DNA of 64,000 nucleotides, taken from assembly GCA_020002185.1 (NCBI GenBank), contig CM034539.1, positions 1,606,355 through 1,670,354 of the forward strand, given 5' to 3'. Source of the DNA: Paraescarpia echinospica (lineage: Eukaryota; Annelida; Polychaeta; Sabellida; Siboglinidae). A program made the translations under genes and the position numbers. Shown one piece after another: positions 1-12,867 of the stretch (positions are counted from its first letter, which is position 1; each line of letters opens with the position of its first letter). The notes beneath the pieces were generated by a model that did not search any database, was not told the DNA's origin, and saw only the letters and a program-made list of their open reading frames with translations.

Positions 1-1345
1 ATTGCTGAAGATGGGGTTGGTGGGTGAGGTATCGTCGAGAGGGCAGGCTTCATCGCTGCTTCAAGTGGAAGACGTGTCTTCTACCATCCTTGAAGACCTG
101 TCAAATCTGCGGCAGACACCGCGGTGCTGTCCTGTGTGTTGTCGGTGACATTAGACGAGGCTGTCTGTGTCTTTCTTCGTTGTCTGCACCGAACCGGTGG
201 CTGCGGATCGGTTAACCGACCTCTGGTTGCTTTCTTTGAGATTCAAGTGGCGTACACCCCAACGGGGCTAATAGCACCGCTCTTTAAGTTCTTATGTACT
301 TGACAATTGAATAGTTTTTCAACATGGAGGAAGTGTCGTGACGAGTTCTGATACGTGATATCGTCGGCGCGTGAGTCACGGGCGGTGTTTGTTTAGCGAT
401 TAATCTGCGCATGTTTAACATCACTTTTTTAGTTTCAACGCGTGTTATTATTAATTGGGCATATTGCGTTCGTTTTGCGTAAAATGCGTTTTTGTTGTGA
501 TCTGCAGACGACTATAACGATCCGATGTGCAATTGTTTATCTCTATAATATCAATAAGTAAATTCTGTTAAATCCTCCGTTTATGATATAATATAGAGTA
601 TGGTAAACATATAGCTCCGATTTGTAACATAAATCTAGATGCTTAGTAGCGAAACATCACCAAAATAAAGATAACAAGTACGTTGTATTATGTAAACAAC
701 AACGTATATTTAAATTAGGTAACCCTAAGAACATCTTTAACACGTAGGTATGCAAACGTAAGCATATGATTAGACATCCATCGTTGAGGGTATGTGTCCA
801 TTGTGAAGATGATTATATGCTCATAAAAGAAGGGGCCTTTAATCATGATATCAAAGGCAACCAGCAGACGCGTGTAAGTTGCCATTTACGCCGGCTCAGC
901 CACGTGTAAGTTGCCCTTCACGCCGGCTCCGATGAATGGTTACCGTCGAAAAGACCCTAAAGACAATATCGATTTTCTGCAGCTCATAGACGGTTCATTG
1001 TCCGGCGTTGGACGGGATGCGGGCTAGAGGGCGTCGGGGCAAGGAGCCTGCACTCCCACTGCACGCGTATGTCCGGGTTCTCGCTGGACAGTGGCGGGAA
1101 TAACGTCACTGCACGCGTCTGTCCGGGCTCTCGCTGGACAGTCGGTGGGTAACGTCGCGAAAAATAATAAACTAACAGAAAAAATTACGGAATCAAATTA
1201 GCAAGTCTTGTACCTTTTTTTGGCGTATTATCGTTTGATGCTTGACATATATTTCAAAGAAATCTTCCACAGTCTTGTTTGTACGTTTTCAATGCCTATT
1301 CAGCACAAGTGAGATGTCAGAATTTATAAGTATTTTTGAAATAAT
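1..1345. other. Intergenic, no gene recognised; two short direct repeats
   Basis: No open frame here has a recognisable domain, and the longest is about 63 codons. Two small direct duplications are visible. A 32-bp unit ending in cgccggctc occurs twice at about 871-930. A 50-bp unit built around cactgcacgcg and ctcgctggacag occurs twice at about 1057-1150. The rest is AT-rich unique-looking DNA. Confidence 0.6.
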
Positions 1346-1348
1346 AAT

Positions 1349-1493
1349 CATGTGATATATATATATATATAATTATATATATATATATATATCAATGTAT
1401 ATTTATATATATATATACATATATATATACACACATATATATATATATATACATATACGTGGGTTCCGGACACCCACGTGACACCCGCTGTAA

Positions 1494-1526
<33 letters not shown>

Positions 1527-1590
1527 CGTGGGTGTCCGGAACGAGACACACGTGTATGTATATGGACACCCACGTGACACCCGCTGTCGG
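1349..1590. repeat. AT microsatellite with an embedded ~100-bp near-duplicate
   Basis: The tract is mostly (TA)n. Two islands of GC-rich sequence sit in it. Each begins with catatacgtgggt (1452 and 1521) and ends with the same 24-bp string that starts ggacacccacgtgac (1468-1491 and 1564-1587). Within each island the ends are inverted (acgtgggtgtcc and ggacacccacgt), so each could form a short hairpin. Open frames across it are artefacts of the simple repeat. Confidence 0.75.
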
Positions 1591-2970
1591 CGGTCGACCA
1601 CACGTGACGGGTCACAAGGCGGGTGTCCATGACGGTGAGACGTCGACGACCCACGGCGTGACAGGCATTCCGCCGTGACGTGACGCTATACTGTCCGTCC
1701 AGGCACCTCACTCTACGTCTTGAAGGTAACCCAGTCTGAACTGCGGGACTCAGCGCTTCTTCTACGTGCCGTGTCTGTCACAGGCGTTGGCGATCATGGC
1801 CCTCCAAACCGCACGGTCTTGTGTAGTTTGTAGCAGTTCTGTTGAGCTCCTTCCACACCATGTTGAGAGACTATCTATTATTTTTAATCTCTGGCGTCCT
1901 CTGGACCTTTTTCCTTCCATCTTTCCTGTTGTCACTATATGTTCTAACTTTATCTTCCTCCTTATATGGCCTATGTATCGTTCTTAATGTGTTCTACTTT
2001 TATTAATGATCTTTCGTTTTAATTAGGAATAAAACTGGACATGAAAATTGGACATGAAAAATAATTGAAATCTCTTCACAGACACTGCAATCATGTGTTT
2101 GTTTTACGAAACAACTGTCGTCGATGGACATCACTATTTACAAACATAGACGTCTAACCTTATAATCCTGAACACACTTGTGTTTCGTGAAGGAAATTGG
2201 CAGTCATTTTCTTCTAAAACTACATATCGCACTATTATGTAGCTTTTATTACGAATTATTTGTTTTCTTATGTTTCCAAATTAACAACAGTATTATATTA
2301 AATATACCAACAGACAAACACAACATTTAATGTTATAATGTTATATTGTAGGGTAGACGGCCGCTATATCATAAACCCAAATTTCATCTCGAGCATTCTG
2401 CTTGTTAAAATAAAAATGAAGACAAATGTATCAACATTTCCATCTCTAAGTCTGCCAAATCATGTAAGTGTACGAACATAGCAAACTATGGTGGGTCTAC
2501 GAAAGTAAACACATAATGCCGAAGACTTCTTAATGATTAGTGGGATATTAACTCGTTACAAATGTACATAAGAAACGCCAAGCAGCGGCTACGCTAAAGC
2601 AGTCAAGAGTACATCTCGTTATCCGGCGGACGAGCATTGTGTAACGCGTGAAAGTACTCGCGATCTCAACGATACCACGTCAGTCGTGTGAAGAGGCTTA
2701 TGATCTCGCTGGTAACACCCATAGTTGACGTTATTGCTTTGTTGCCGAGTGACAGCTCGCGTATATCACTCACGACGTTCTTATCGGGACAAACATCGAT
2801 GATTCACTCGACAGCGCCACTTTGTTGGTTCTCGACTGTGGTGTTCCAAATTGGTGCAAGTGATTGTGGCCATGAGTGGGTATCACCGGTGTGACGGAAT
2901 CAACTCTGTACATTCCTGTAACAAGGTATACAAACTAGCAAGCGAGAAGCAGACGACGCTTTCCCGAAGT
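1591..2970. other. Intergenic, nothing recognised
   Basis: Mostly AT-rich sequence with open frames under 75 codons and no recognisable motif. I see no RNA gene and no repeat structure of note. Confidence 0.5.
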
Positions 2971-2977
2971 ATTTCTA

Positions 2978-3774
2978 ATAATAATAATAATGTTTTTATT
3001 TCAGACAAGCATTGTATCCATATTGGAAAAAGTACATCAATAAAAACATCCATATAAAATATAAACATAAATAAAAAATAAATTAAAAAATATGTTAATA
3101 AAAACAGGATATTTAAAAATTATACAGAGCCTTTATCCACTGATGCCGCAACTGCGACGTACTGTCTATGTCGCTAGTAACAATACTCTGAATAATGTAG
3201 TAACAGACCGGTAAATCCTCGTGATTAAGCTAAAAATAGCTGTTCTGATAACACATTTATACGATTTTACATTAGCTGTAGCAAACATGTGGCTAACGCT
3301 ACATCTCATCGGCAGATTGTTCAATATTCTGTATGAATTTTTATAGGCAACAATAAGTTGCTGAAAATTAGCTTTTCTAAAATTAACACATAAATATGAC
3401 TGAAATATGCAGTAAACAGCTTATTCTTTACAGCAGTCGAACAAAAATGAAATGTTGCCGTAACATGTTACTTTTGGCATAAAGAAGTCTCATTTTGGCT
3501 TGACTGTCAGCCTCATCCGATAAGTTGTTACAGATGACATGCCCAAGGTATTTACAAGAGGTGGCGAAGTTTAATTTCTTTCCTCCTAAAGTCATTTCCC
3601 TGCCAAGATTTGAATTTCTATAACCAAAGTACATGACCAGGGATTTATCAGCAAGGAGCGAATAGAAGTAGGTCATCAGCGTATATCAGGTGATTAACAA
3701 CCATAGTACCCAGACTACAACCAACATGTTGTTTGTATATTTGTACACTCAAATTAATTAGTCGTTGTGCGTTA
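2978..3774 (-). pseudogene. LINE (non-LTR retrotransposon) reverse-transcriptase relic 1
   Basis: On the minus strand the translation contains the reverse-transcriptase signature VNHLIYADDLLLFAPC, with the catalytic YADD near 3670-3690. It is followed in another frame by KYLGHVICNNLSDEADSQ and an RLLYAKSNMLRQHF segment (3428-3640). Further on comes a degraded C-terminal part with NFQQLIVAYKNSYRIL and CSVSHMFATANV (about 3200-3400). This order is that of the reverse-transcriptase end of jockey/CR1-like elements. About 28 residues usually found between YADD and the KSLVMYFG segment are missing, and the frame shifts there. The minus-strand 3' end is a short ATT repeat at 2978-2992, typical of LINE tails. 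The copy is 5' truncated and dead. Exact clade is uncertain. Confidence 0.8.
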
Positions 3775-3855
3775 CCTGTAATGAATATACAACATGCCTG
3801 TAATGAATATACAACATGCCTGTAATTAATATACAACATGCCTGTAATTAATAAT
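3775..3855. repeat. 22-bp tandem repeat, about 3.6 copies
   Basis: The unit cctgtaatgaatatacaaca plus tg recurs at 3775, 3797, 3819 and partly at 3841. It abuts the 5' limit of LINE relic 1, upstream of its reverse-transcriptase remnant, so it may have arisen from sequence at that junction. Confidence 0.85.
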
Positions 3856-4905
3856 TCCCACATGTATTTATACTTTATTGCTAAAAGGAAACCAAGTTTA
3901 GTATCACTTAGTATACATATTTAGGCATACTCTTTGAAAACAAATAAGATAATCGAGACTAGCAAAGCTCTTCATTTATAATGATTCGTATATGTAACTT
4001 TGTCGTAATAAGGTGCTTTTTAAACCTGTGTGAACCGTTATGATCACTGCACCGACCACGTAAATTTACAAACGCAACTGACGTCCAACAGTTAACTGTA
4101 ACAGTTGTTACACTAGTTCCCGACCCTACCCGCCATCGTCTGTAGGTCAAGGATTTCCGATAGCGATGTGTTAGAAGTTTTTCTGCAAAATGAGCCAACA
4201 TATGCATTTCTTTTACAATCCATAATATAGTCGAGATTGTAAGAATGTATTATCGCAAGCATAAAACATTCACTCAATACTTGATGATTTTACTTATAAT
4301 TTTATATTTGAAAATGTGATTTTGCTTAATAGGAATCGTTTGCGTTTACCGAGCTTAACAAATGTTGCGGGAGATGCTGCACAAACAAGGTTGGTGTCGG
4401 ATAATTTAGACGACGTGGAGAATCAGTATTACAACTGCCCCTTGTTAGGTTTGTACCCGTTGTAGTAGGGTGTGCCCTACCGGACGTTTGTTATGAAGTA
4501 AATTTTTAACCAGTTTTCACCGGTCGCGTTGTTTCTACGATTATTGCTAGTAACCTTTGGGGAACAAATTATTTACGTCCGTCTAACATCCGGTTGGATC
4601 CCTATAACCGGTAAAATCCCATGCCTACGGGAAATATAAAAAATGAAAGCGTTACTTTTATTTCGCGGTGTCGGTCCCGAGCTGAAATCGTCTATAGGAT
4701 GAAGACACTAACAACCCCTCAAACACATCCGCTCACTCATTTATATTTACATAAACCGAGAATATAGTTTAAAATGTTCCTAACAGCGTGCTCGTCTGTT
4801 CCGCTACCGGGATCATCCTTTCACGCCATGGGCGGTAATCATCAGCAGGAAGCTCATTCAAATTGCGGACATTTTGTAAATGCCATTTGGTTGACACCAT
4901 AGAGT
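3856..4905. other. Intergenic, nothing recognised
   Basis: Unique-looking AT-rich DNA. Open frames are at most 82 codons with no recognisable domain. Confidence 0.5.
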
Positions 4906-4910
4906 TTAAT

Positions 4911-5000
4911 GCACACACACACACACGCACACGCACAAACATACATACATATGCACGCACACACGCGCACGTACGTACGCACGCATGCACACGCACTCAC
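4911..5000. repeat. CA/CGCA simple repeat
   Basis: An imperfect run of CACA, ACGC and ACAT units. It creates spurious His/Thr/Arg-rich and Cys/Val-rich frames on both strands. Confidence 0.85.
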
Positions 5001-5500
5001 CTGCAAGTAAGAAGATATCATATTTATGCAGTAACAATTATCTTGTCGTTTGTCACTGAATGTCCGTCTCCGGTCGTTGTAGTGGACAAAGGCGTGACCA
5101 GATCCCAAACCGCAAGTTGGGATAACAGTCGGTCAAGTATGTTTCGACTACAACCGGTTTGTCCTGAATTACATGAAGTATTTCAGTCGGGAATTTAGCC
5201 TTCGCTACTGTCAGTAATGTGTGTGAATAATGTGCGTACAATCCTAGCTGGTCTAGCAACATGTGATGTCTAGAAACACAAATGTACAATTCTGAAAGGC
5301 AAAATGTGGCAACAAAACTGTCAATACAACATTAAGAATCATAACAGATATTAATATGTCCATCGTTGATTTGTATAACCTATTTGCATAGTTTTGTTTT
5401 CGTTGAAACACGAACACCATTTAATTACTTTCAACCCAGGCAACACAGACACGTATCTTTCACAGGGGTTTATAATCGACGTCGTGGTAAATGGTCCCCA

Positions 5501-5566
5501 GTCCATATAGCACGGGGTCCATATAGCACGGGTCCATATAGCACGGGTCCATATAGCACGGGGTCC
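5501..5566. repeat. 15-16-bp tandem repeat, 4 copies
   Basis: The unit gtccatatagcacgg with one or two extra G residues starts at 5501, 5517, 5532 and 5547, with a partial fifth copy at 5563. It lies in otherwise unremarkable sequence (5000-5780) with no recognised gene. Confidence 0.85.
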
Positions 5567-5782
5567 ATTTACAACAGCACGCAGGCATCGCAGCACACCC
5601 AAATACATACTCCGCTGCGTCTCACAGTCCACCACTAAGTCAAGTGTTTCACCTCTTGTTACGTCAAACAACAATCACTAGTTCCTTGAGCACAGGGCCT
5701 ACTCAGTCGCAGTGTAACACCAGAGTGCAGTCTGATAAAACAACCACACGATGGGCCCGGGTTTAGTTATTAAAGGCCGTTT

Positions 5783-6660
5783 GTTCATAGTTTTTAATTA
5801 ATTCATAAATATAATGTTCTTAAGACAGTAATAACTATGTCGAAGGTATACTGCCGCCAAATTGTGTTTAGTTAGCCAGTAACAACGTTCGCAGTTTGGA
5901 AGGTACGACCCAGTAGCATGTTCATAGAGTAAACAAAACATCCAGTTTGGAAGGTACGACCCAGTAGCATGTTCATAGAGTAAACAAAACGTCCAGTTTG
6001 GAAGGTACGACCCAGTAGCATGTTCATAGAGTAAACAAAACATCCAGTTTGGAAGGTACGACCCAGTAGCATGTTCATAGAGTAAACAAAACATCCAGTT
6101 TGGAAGGTACGACCCAGTAGCATGTTCATAGAGTAAACAAAACATCCAGTTTGGAAGGTACGACCCAGTAGCATGTTCATAGAGTAAACAAAACATCCAG
6201 TTTGGAAGGTACGACCCAGTAGCATGTTCATAGAGTAAACAAAACATCCAGTTTGGAAGGTACGACCCAGTAGCATGTTCATAGAGTAAACAAAACATCC
6301 AGTTTGGAAGGTACGACCCAGTAGCATGTTCATAGAGTAAACAAAACATCCAGTTTGGAAGGTACGATCCAGTAGCATGTTCATAGAGTAAACAAAACAT
6401 CCAGTTTGGAAGGTACGACCCAGTAGCATGTTCATAGAGTAAACAAACCATCCAGTTTGGAAGGTACGACCCAGTAGCATGTTCATAGAGTAAACAAAAC
6501 ATCCAGTTTTAAAACAAGATTTATTGGCAATAATGGCTAGTCGGGCTGGGTTAACTGCAATACCCTTTGATGTTCAACGATGTCACATTTTCCCACGTTC
6601 AACACACTAGACTTCCTGTTGCAAATTACTACGCTCACTATTTCAGGGTAGAGAAACAGG
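5783..6660 (+). mobile_element. Dispersed element A, copy A1, containing an amplified internal segment
   Basis: Element A is a family defined here by comparison within the window; I do not recognise its class. A1 runs from about tgttcatagttt (5783) to gggtagagaaa (about 6650). The left part (taatgttcttaag, ccgccaaattgtg, cagtttggaaggtacgac) matches the reverse complement of 21740-21900. The right part (tttattggcaa, ccctttgatgttcaacgatg, cttcctgttgcaaattacta) matches 13717-13865 and the reverse complement of 19645-19799. In A1 the middle of the element has expanded into the 12-copy array listed next. No protein is encoded that I recognise. It may be a solo LTR, a MITE or another non-autonomous element. 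Confidence 0.7.
5889..6502. repeat. 51-bp minisatellite, about 12 copies
   Basis: The unit starts cagtttggaaggtacgaccc and ends gtaaacaaaacatc. Copies are nearly identical, with a few single-base variants such as acgtcc for acatcc and one acgatcc. Because 51 is a multiple of three, minus-strand frames stay open and give a repeating 17-residue peptide, which I do not consider a gene. The same 51 bp is present once, not in tandem, in element A copies A2 (about 13665-13720) and A3 (about 21745-21800), so the array is an expansion inside A1. Confidence 0.92.
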
Positions 6661-7028
6661 TTTGCCTCTGTTTAAAAAAGGAAATGAGAAATTTATTTTG
6701 ATAAAAAACTAATTGCACTGACATGAAATCATCGTGGATGCATGCAAAAAATGTAACATTTGCTATTCGTGTTAACCTTTACACGTAATCCACGGAATAT
6801 GAATACGTTTGTTATAGACGTTTGCCGTGGCCGTTGACAACGAATGATAGACGTCTGGTCGAACAAGTTACGGTAACACGGAGGACAATTAACTTTTGAG
6901 GTTCTAATTAAATTGATGTCACAATTTACATGTGCAACAAGTAATGTCGTTATACTTTTGAACTGTTATTACTAAAACAGCAACTGAATTGAGGACTCTA
7001 TTTAATTAAGGTTTTTGCGTAAGCTTTA
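6661..7028. other. Intergenic, nothing recognised
   Basis: AT-rich spacer between element A1 and the 19-bp minisatellite. No gene or RNA structure was seen. Confidence 0.5.
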
Positions 7029-7543
7029 GCAATACGTGTACATTGAAGCAATACGTGTACATTGAAGCAATACGTGTACATTGAAGCAATACGTGTACAT
7101 TGAAGCAATACGTGTACATTGAAGCAATACGTGTACATTGAAGCAATATGTGTGCATTGAAGCAATACGTGTACATTGAAACAATACGTGTACATTGAAG
7201 CAATACGTGTATATTGAAGCAATACGTGTACATTGAAACAATGTGTGTGCATTGAAGCAATACGTGTACGTTGAAGCAATACGTGTACGTTGAAACAATA
7301 CGTGTACGTTGAAGCAATACGTGTACATTGAAGCAATACGTGTACATTGAAGCAATACGTGTACGTTGAAGCAATACGTGTACGTTGAAACAATACGTGT
7401 ACGTTGAAGCAATACGTGTACATTGAAGCAATACGTGTACATTGAAGCAATACGTGTAAATTGAAGCAATACGTGTACATTGAAGCAATACGTGTACATT
7501 GAAGCAATACGTGTACATTGAGACAGTACGTGTACATTAAAGA
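7029..7543. repeat. 19-bp minisatellite, about 27 copies
   Basis: The unit gcaatacgtgtacattgaa recurs head to tail with A/G variation at the third base of its tgtac(a/g)tt part and g/a variation at the start of the next unit. Since 19 is not a multiple of three, all three minus-strand frames show the same peptide with a 19-residue period. These frames are not genes. Confidence 0.93.
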
Positions 7544-8305
7544 ATTGTCGGACAACTGTATCTATATCCAACGAATGTTTCAATTTAAATTTGTCAAAAC
7601 CCAAAACCGTCTCAAAACCACCGGCACATCATTCGTCTACTATGAACCCCGGAAGGAAAATCGAGCATGATAAAATTGTCATATGTTACCTAATAAAAAT
7701 AATCTATCCCGAAATAAAATAGTAATATGTCCCCAATTTAAGTCATACGTCCACAAGTAAAACATATGTCCCGAAATAAAATAACCCCAGGAAAAAACAG
7801 TGATCCGACAACTACAGCGATATAATGATCACCATGCACATGGTCGCGACCACTGCAATGGACATCACACAGAGGTCAGGGAGACTGATCAAGCTGCCGG
7901 ACAACCGTCCGTTCTGACGGACCGTGGCTAGCCTCCCTCTCGCATCAACACGTGTTAATTGCGGTTTAATTAAAGACGTGGGAAGCTCGAGATGTCGCCC
8001 CGCTTCTATTACGCCGTTAATTAAGTCTGTGTCGCTGCAGCCGGCGAGCGGCGGGAAGCCATGCTCGGCGCCTCACGCCGGGAAATGGGTTTCAGCGCTT
8101 CGTGTATGAGCCAGGAACTGTTGGTCAGCCGGACACAGGCTACTAGGAACGGCGACAACACAAAGTATATCTCTTTGTCTGTCGGGCGAAAATTACCATC
8201 GATGTCGGAATCATTTTCATCGACCGTATCTATGATTCAACGATATTTAACCAGATTTAGCTAGATTTATTGCGATTGCCATATTGCGATATTTTGGTTT
8301 TGCTG
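7544..8305. other. Intergenic, nothing recognised
   Basis: Unique-looking sequence. A short AT-rich stretch is followed by a more GC-rich one from about 7850 to 8110. Frames of 61 and 67 codons show no domain. Confidence 0.5.
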
Positions 8306-8310
8306 TACAG

Positions 8311-9310
<1,000 letters not shown>

Positions 9311-9599
9311 GGCCAATGGACTGTAGTGGATGATGACTGTAGCTTAATTACAGTGTACTAACATATGCAAAGAAGTGCCCGATTTTACAAGTAGATGAAT
9401 CGCTCACTGAAATCATGTGATTATAATTACATAATTTTTATATAAAAATGTGTGCCGGGAATTTGTGTACGAATCACAAAAAGTCACCTCACAAAATCAA
9501 GGTAGTTATCATTAATTATTATTTGAGCAGTTAATTACGGCAAATAGCGCCGCCAGTCGTAATGCTGGCACGTACGTTACTTAATCACTCTGAGCATCA

Positions 9600-9720
9600 C
9601 CGACATAACCGCATCAGCACCACCGCCACCGCCACCACCACCGTCACGACGACCACCACCACCACCACCACCGCCTCCGCCTCCGCCGCCGCCGCCGCCA
9701 CCACCACCACCGCCACCCGC
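9600..9720. repeat. CCA/CCG trinucleotide repeat
   Basis: An imperfect (CCA)n, (CCG)n and (CCT)n tract. It is flanked on both sides by unique sequence without a recognised gene (9309-9600 and 9721-10428). Confidence 0.9.
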
Positions 9721-10428
9721 TGTGTTAAACCCGCGCGCTAATCACTTCTTTGATTGTGGCCAAGTTAACACGCATCAAAGTGTTTATAGTCGACGCCGTC
9801 GTGCCGGAAGTTACGTACATACGCTGCCTTGGCCGTCTTTGTGCGCTCGACACCCGCCGTAATGTCGTTGATGAGCGACACTCGATCGGTCTAACGATGT
9901 TTGTTATGACCGCCCATAAAGCCCAGGCCAGGACCTTGGCGAGTAGCCGTGAAGAGTTGTACGAGGCCATGCGTAACCCGGACAGATCACGCCGTCAACT
10001 GCGGTCTCTGTGTGACGTCATCGTTACGTACTGTTGACGCAACCCAACGTTCTGCGGGCGGCGTTATTTATTCTCACATCAAACAGTTTACCTTTTGTCA
10101 CAACAACATCGCTATTTCGGAATGACATTGAAGTGTGTGAATGAAAACAAAATTGCCGTATAAGACGTTTTAGCAATGCCGTTTCGAAATGCAATACAAC
10201 TATACAAAATTATTATATTTTACGTGTCAATGTCTGATGGATTACACCACCCCCACCTCGAGGACATGTTCATCCAAACATCACCTATGCATCAATGTAA
10301 AACATTCAGCCACACAGCAACAAATGCGCAAAAATATTGTACGTGACACAATTGCAAATAAATGTAACTGTCTGCTGCAAAGTACTTATACGGCTGCTGA
10401 GTGAAGAGTGACAACTTGAAGTTGCTCA

Positions 10429-10635
10429 AGCAACAGCAGAAGCAGCAACAACAGCCACAGCAACAGCAGCCGCAACAGCAGCAACAGCAGCAGCAACAGC
10501 AGCTGCAACAGCAGCAACAGCAGCAGCAACAGCAGCAGCAACAGCAGCAGCAACAGCAGCCGCAACAGCAGCAAAACAGCAGCAACAGCAGCAGCAACAG
10601 CAGCAACAGCAGCAACAGCAGCCGCAACAGGAAAG
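10429..10635. repeat. CAG/CAA trinucleotide repeat (polyglutamine-like)
   Basis: About 200 bp of CAG, CAA and CCG triplets. On the + strand it reads as polyglutamine followed by Asn-Ser repeats, within an open stretch 10401-10640 that has no ATG and ends soon after the repeat. It could be part of an exon, but there is no clear coding sequence on either side, so I treat it as a microsatellite. Confidence 0.85.
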
Positions 10636-10639
10636 GTTA

Positions 10640-12115
10640 AAAGAAGACAGACGGCGACCGCGACGAAGGCGGTAATGTCTTTTAGCCAAACGATATCTTC
10701 CACATCGCGCGATCGTTCTCAGCGATAAACGCTCACTGAGATCAACTTTGTCGGCAATTTCTGCCTAATGTGATCGATGTAATCAGGCGATTTGTCTTCA
10801 TCGAACGTTGTTAAGGTTCGGCCGATGACAGGCGGGCTTAGCACCAACATCACATGTAATACCTTCCTATCCGGACAGTCCAGTTCTCCCGGATTAAGAC
10901 TGTCACATGTCGGCATAATGTATATTACCACTTGTATCTAGGGTGGTGTGTCTCTGTATTGGCGTCGCTAAACATCGCGGTTGTCCTGAATATATTGGTC
11001 ATAATATTGGACAGATATTGGTGACCTCCAAGTAACTAGTGTATATGATCGGTTGGTCTTGTTACGTAATACTAATTAACATAATACTTACTGTATAATA
11101 TGTACACGTGCCTTTGAAAGAACACGGATATACATTTCCTACAACTCATCCTCCACAATATGTAATCATTACAGTTTTCTCAAACGCAAGTAACCAGACG
11201 TCCACGCCAAGTGACCAGACGTCCACGTCAAGTGACCAGACGTCCACGCACGCAAGTGCAGTGTCGATGCTGCACTGAGGACCGATACGATACGTTGTCA
11301 CGTGATCACTACACAGAATACGTCACGTGGTCGGTGATGTCATGCAATATTTTATGCGGGCTGATATGTTGGTAAAAAATCAACCACAACGAAAGAATGC
11401 CATCATTAGTCTTGCCTAGTATGTTGTTAAGCGATATCATGACACAGCGGTATCCACCAAGAATGTAGCAGTACATTTGTTGACTTCGTAAACCCACTGA
11501 GGTCTTGATTAGTTACCCGAGCTAAGTCGAGGTTTAAACCACCGACTGCGCAAGTAAGGTCATGTGTTACGGGGATTTACAAAGAAATATCACAATTCTT
11601 CACCGTACGACACCGTTATCGACCGGCACTCCGCCGGCGGCGATGGCAGCAACATCTGTGGCGACAACGGCGGTGACAGGGGACTAGCGGCTGGCGTCCG
11701 TTGGCCGCCTGTCAACCATTGTCCCCCGTCCCGCCACTGTCGTCTGCCACGCTTTCAAGTCCCTTATCGCCCGTGTTCACGTTCGGCGGGAAAAGCGTGC
11801 CGCAAGGTGGCAAGCTACTGCGAGGACGCGATAACAAGCAGACGACATTCAGCGGCAGCAGAACGGGGGATCACCCACGTGTCGATCTGTGGACGGATAG
11901 CGTCCGTTGTCATGGCGACCGCTGCGCTGACAAATCCCTTTTTAGAGTGATTTATTTCGCCGTCAAGAATCTGGCGCTAAGAGGAGCAAGTGTCAGAGAT
12001 GTCACTGTCGATACCGCGGCGACAGTCGTGACCACGGCGACACTACAGTCGACATAATTATACAACTATTATACATATTTAGTGATAATTATATTAAAGA
12101 TAACTATTTGTCAGG
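10640..12115. other. Intergenic; one 21-bp triple repeat, no gene recognised
   Basis: A 21-bp unit (aagtgaccagacgtccacgt plus c) occurs three times at 11188-11250. An open frame of 128 codons (11564-11950, +) overlaps another of 118 codons, but both are Arg/Cys-rich translations of a GC-rich stretch without a recognisable domain. Confidence 0.5.
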
Positions 12116-12119
12116 ACAA

Positions 12120-12625
12120 CCTATATTATTATTATTATAGGGGTGAATAAAATAGGGGTGACTATCGGGGATAGTTTTACCATCCCGACAGAAGCATGAT
12201 AATTACAGTTACTATTGTGATACTATAGCGATAGTCACGAGAGTATCGTGATAATATCATGGAAGCTAAATATGCTACTATTCCAACTGTACTTATGAGT
12301 TGAGCTACGTATCGAATGGATCCAGCCAACATTGACGGGTGGCGCCGTCGTCAAGCAATGGCGATCCGTGGGTGATGCTCATTTCTTCGACAAGTGTTGA
12401 CGTTGAGTCGGTGGACTCTGTAAATAAGTAAATAATAAGTAATAAAGTTGAAAAGTCACTTCTGTGAATAGCATTACAGCGACACAGGTAAACCTGCTGA
12501 TGTGTTTGGCCAACTATCGTTACAATCGATAGTTTACTGTGCTATTGCCGATAGCTATCGATAGTTACATTTACTATCGATAGTATTACATCGCGACATT
12601 GATTATTGCGATCCATCGATAGTTC
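12120..12625. repeat. Irregular cluster of CGATAG / ACTATCGATAGT motifs
   Basis: The hexamer CGATAG or its complement CTATCG occurs repeatedly and irregularly, including self-complementary tatcgata forms near 12530-12590. The spacing is not constant, so this is not a tandem repeat. The stretch also has a run of TTA at 12125. Confidence 0.6.
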
Positions 12626-12657
12626 GCACGCACGTACGCACGTACACCAACACATAT

Positions 12658-12732
12658 ATATATGTGTGTGTGTGTCTGTGTGTGTGAGTGTGTGTGTTTA
12701 TGTGTGTGCGTGCGTGCGTACGTGCGTGTGCC

Positions 12733-12765
<33 letters not shown>

Positions 12766-12768
12766 GCC

Positions 12769-12867
<99 letters not shown>
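12658..12867. repeat. TG tract followed by (TGTC)n tetranucleotide repeat
   Basis: (TG)n with TGCG interruptions at 12661-12730, then about 137 bp of TGTC repeats with one TGCC variant. Frames of 138 to 161 codons across it are repeat artefacts. Confidence 0.95.

Noticed and set aside
5798..6502. 234-codon minus-strand frame across the 51-bp repeat
   Set aside because: The same compositional artefact, and the unit derives from a dispersed element that is not open elsewhere.
5889..6502. CRISPR-like array
   Set aside because: The units are contiguous with no unique spacers, and the genome is eukaryotic.
7006..7604. 170-192-codon frames with a 19-residue period
   Set aside because: The same peptide appears in all three frames of a 19-bp repeat, so it cannot be a sign of coding.
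10401..10640. Polyglutamine protein exon
   Set aside because: The frame has no ATG and little non-repeat sequence. A CAG/CAA microsatellite explains it.
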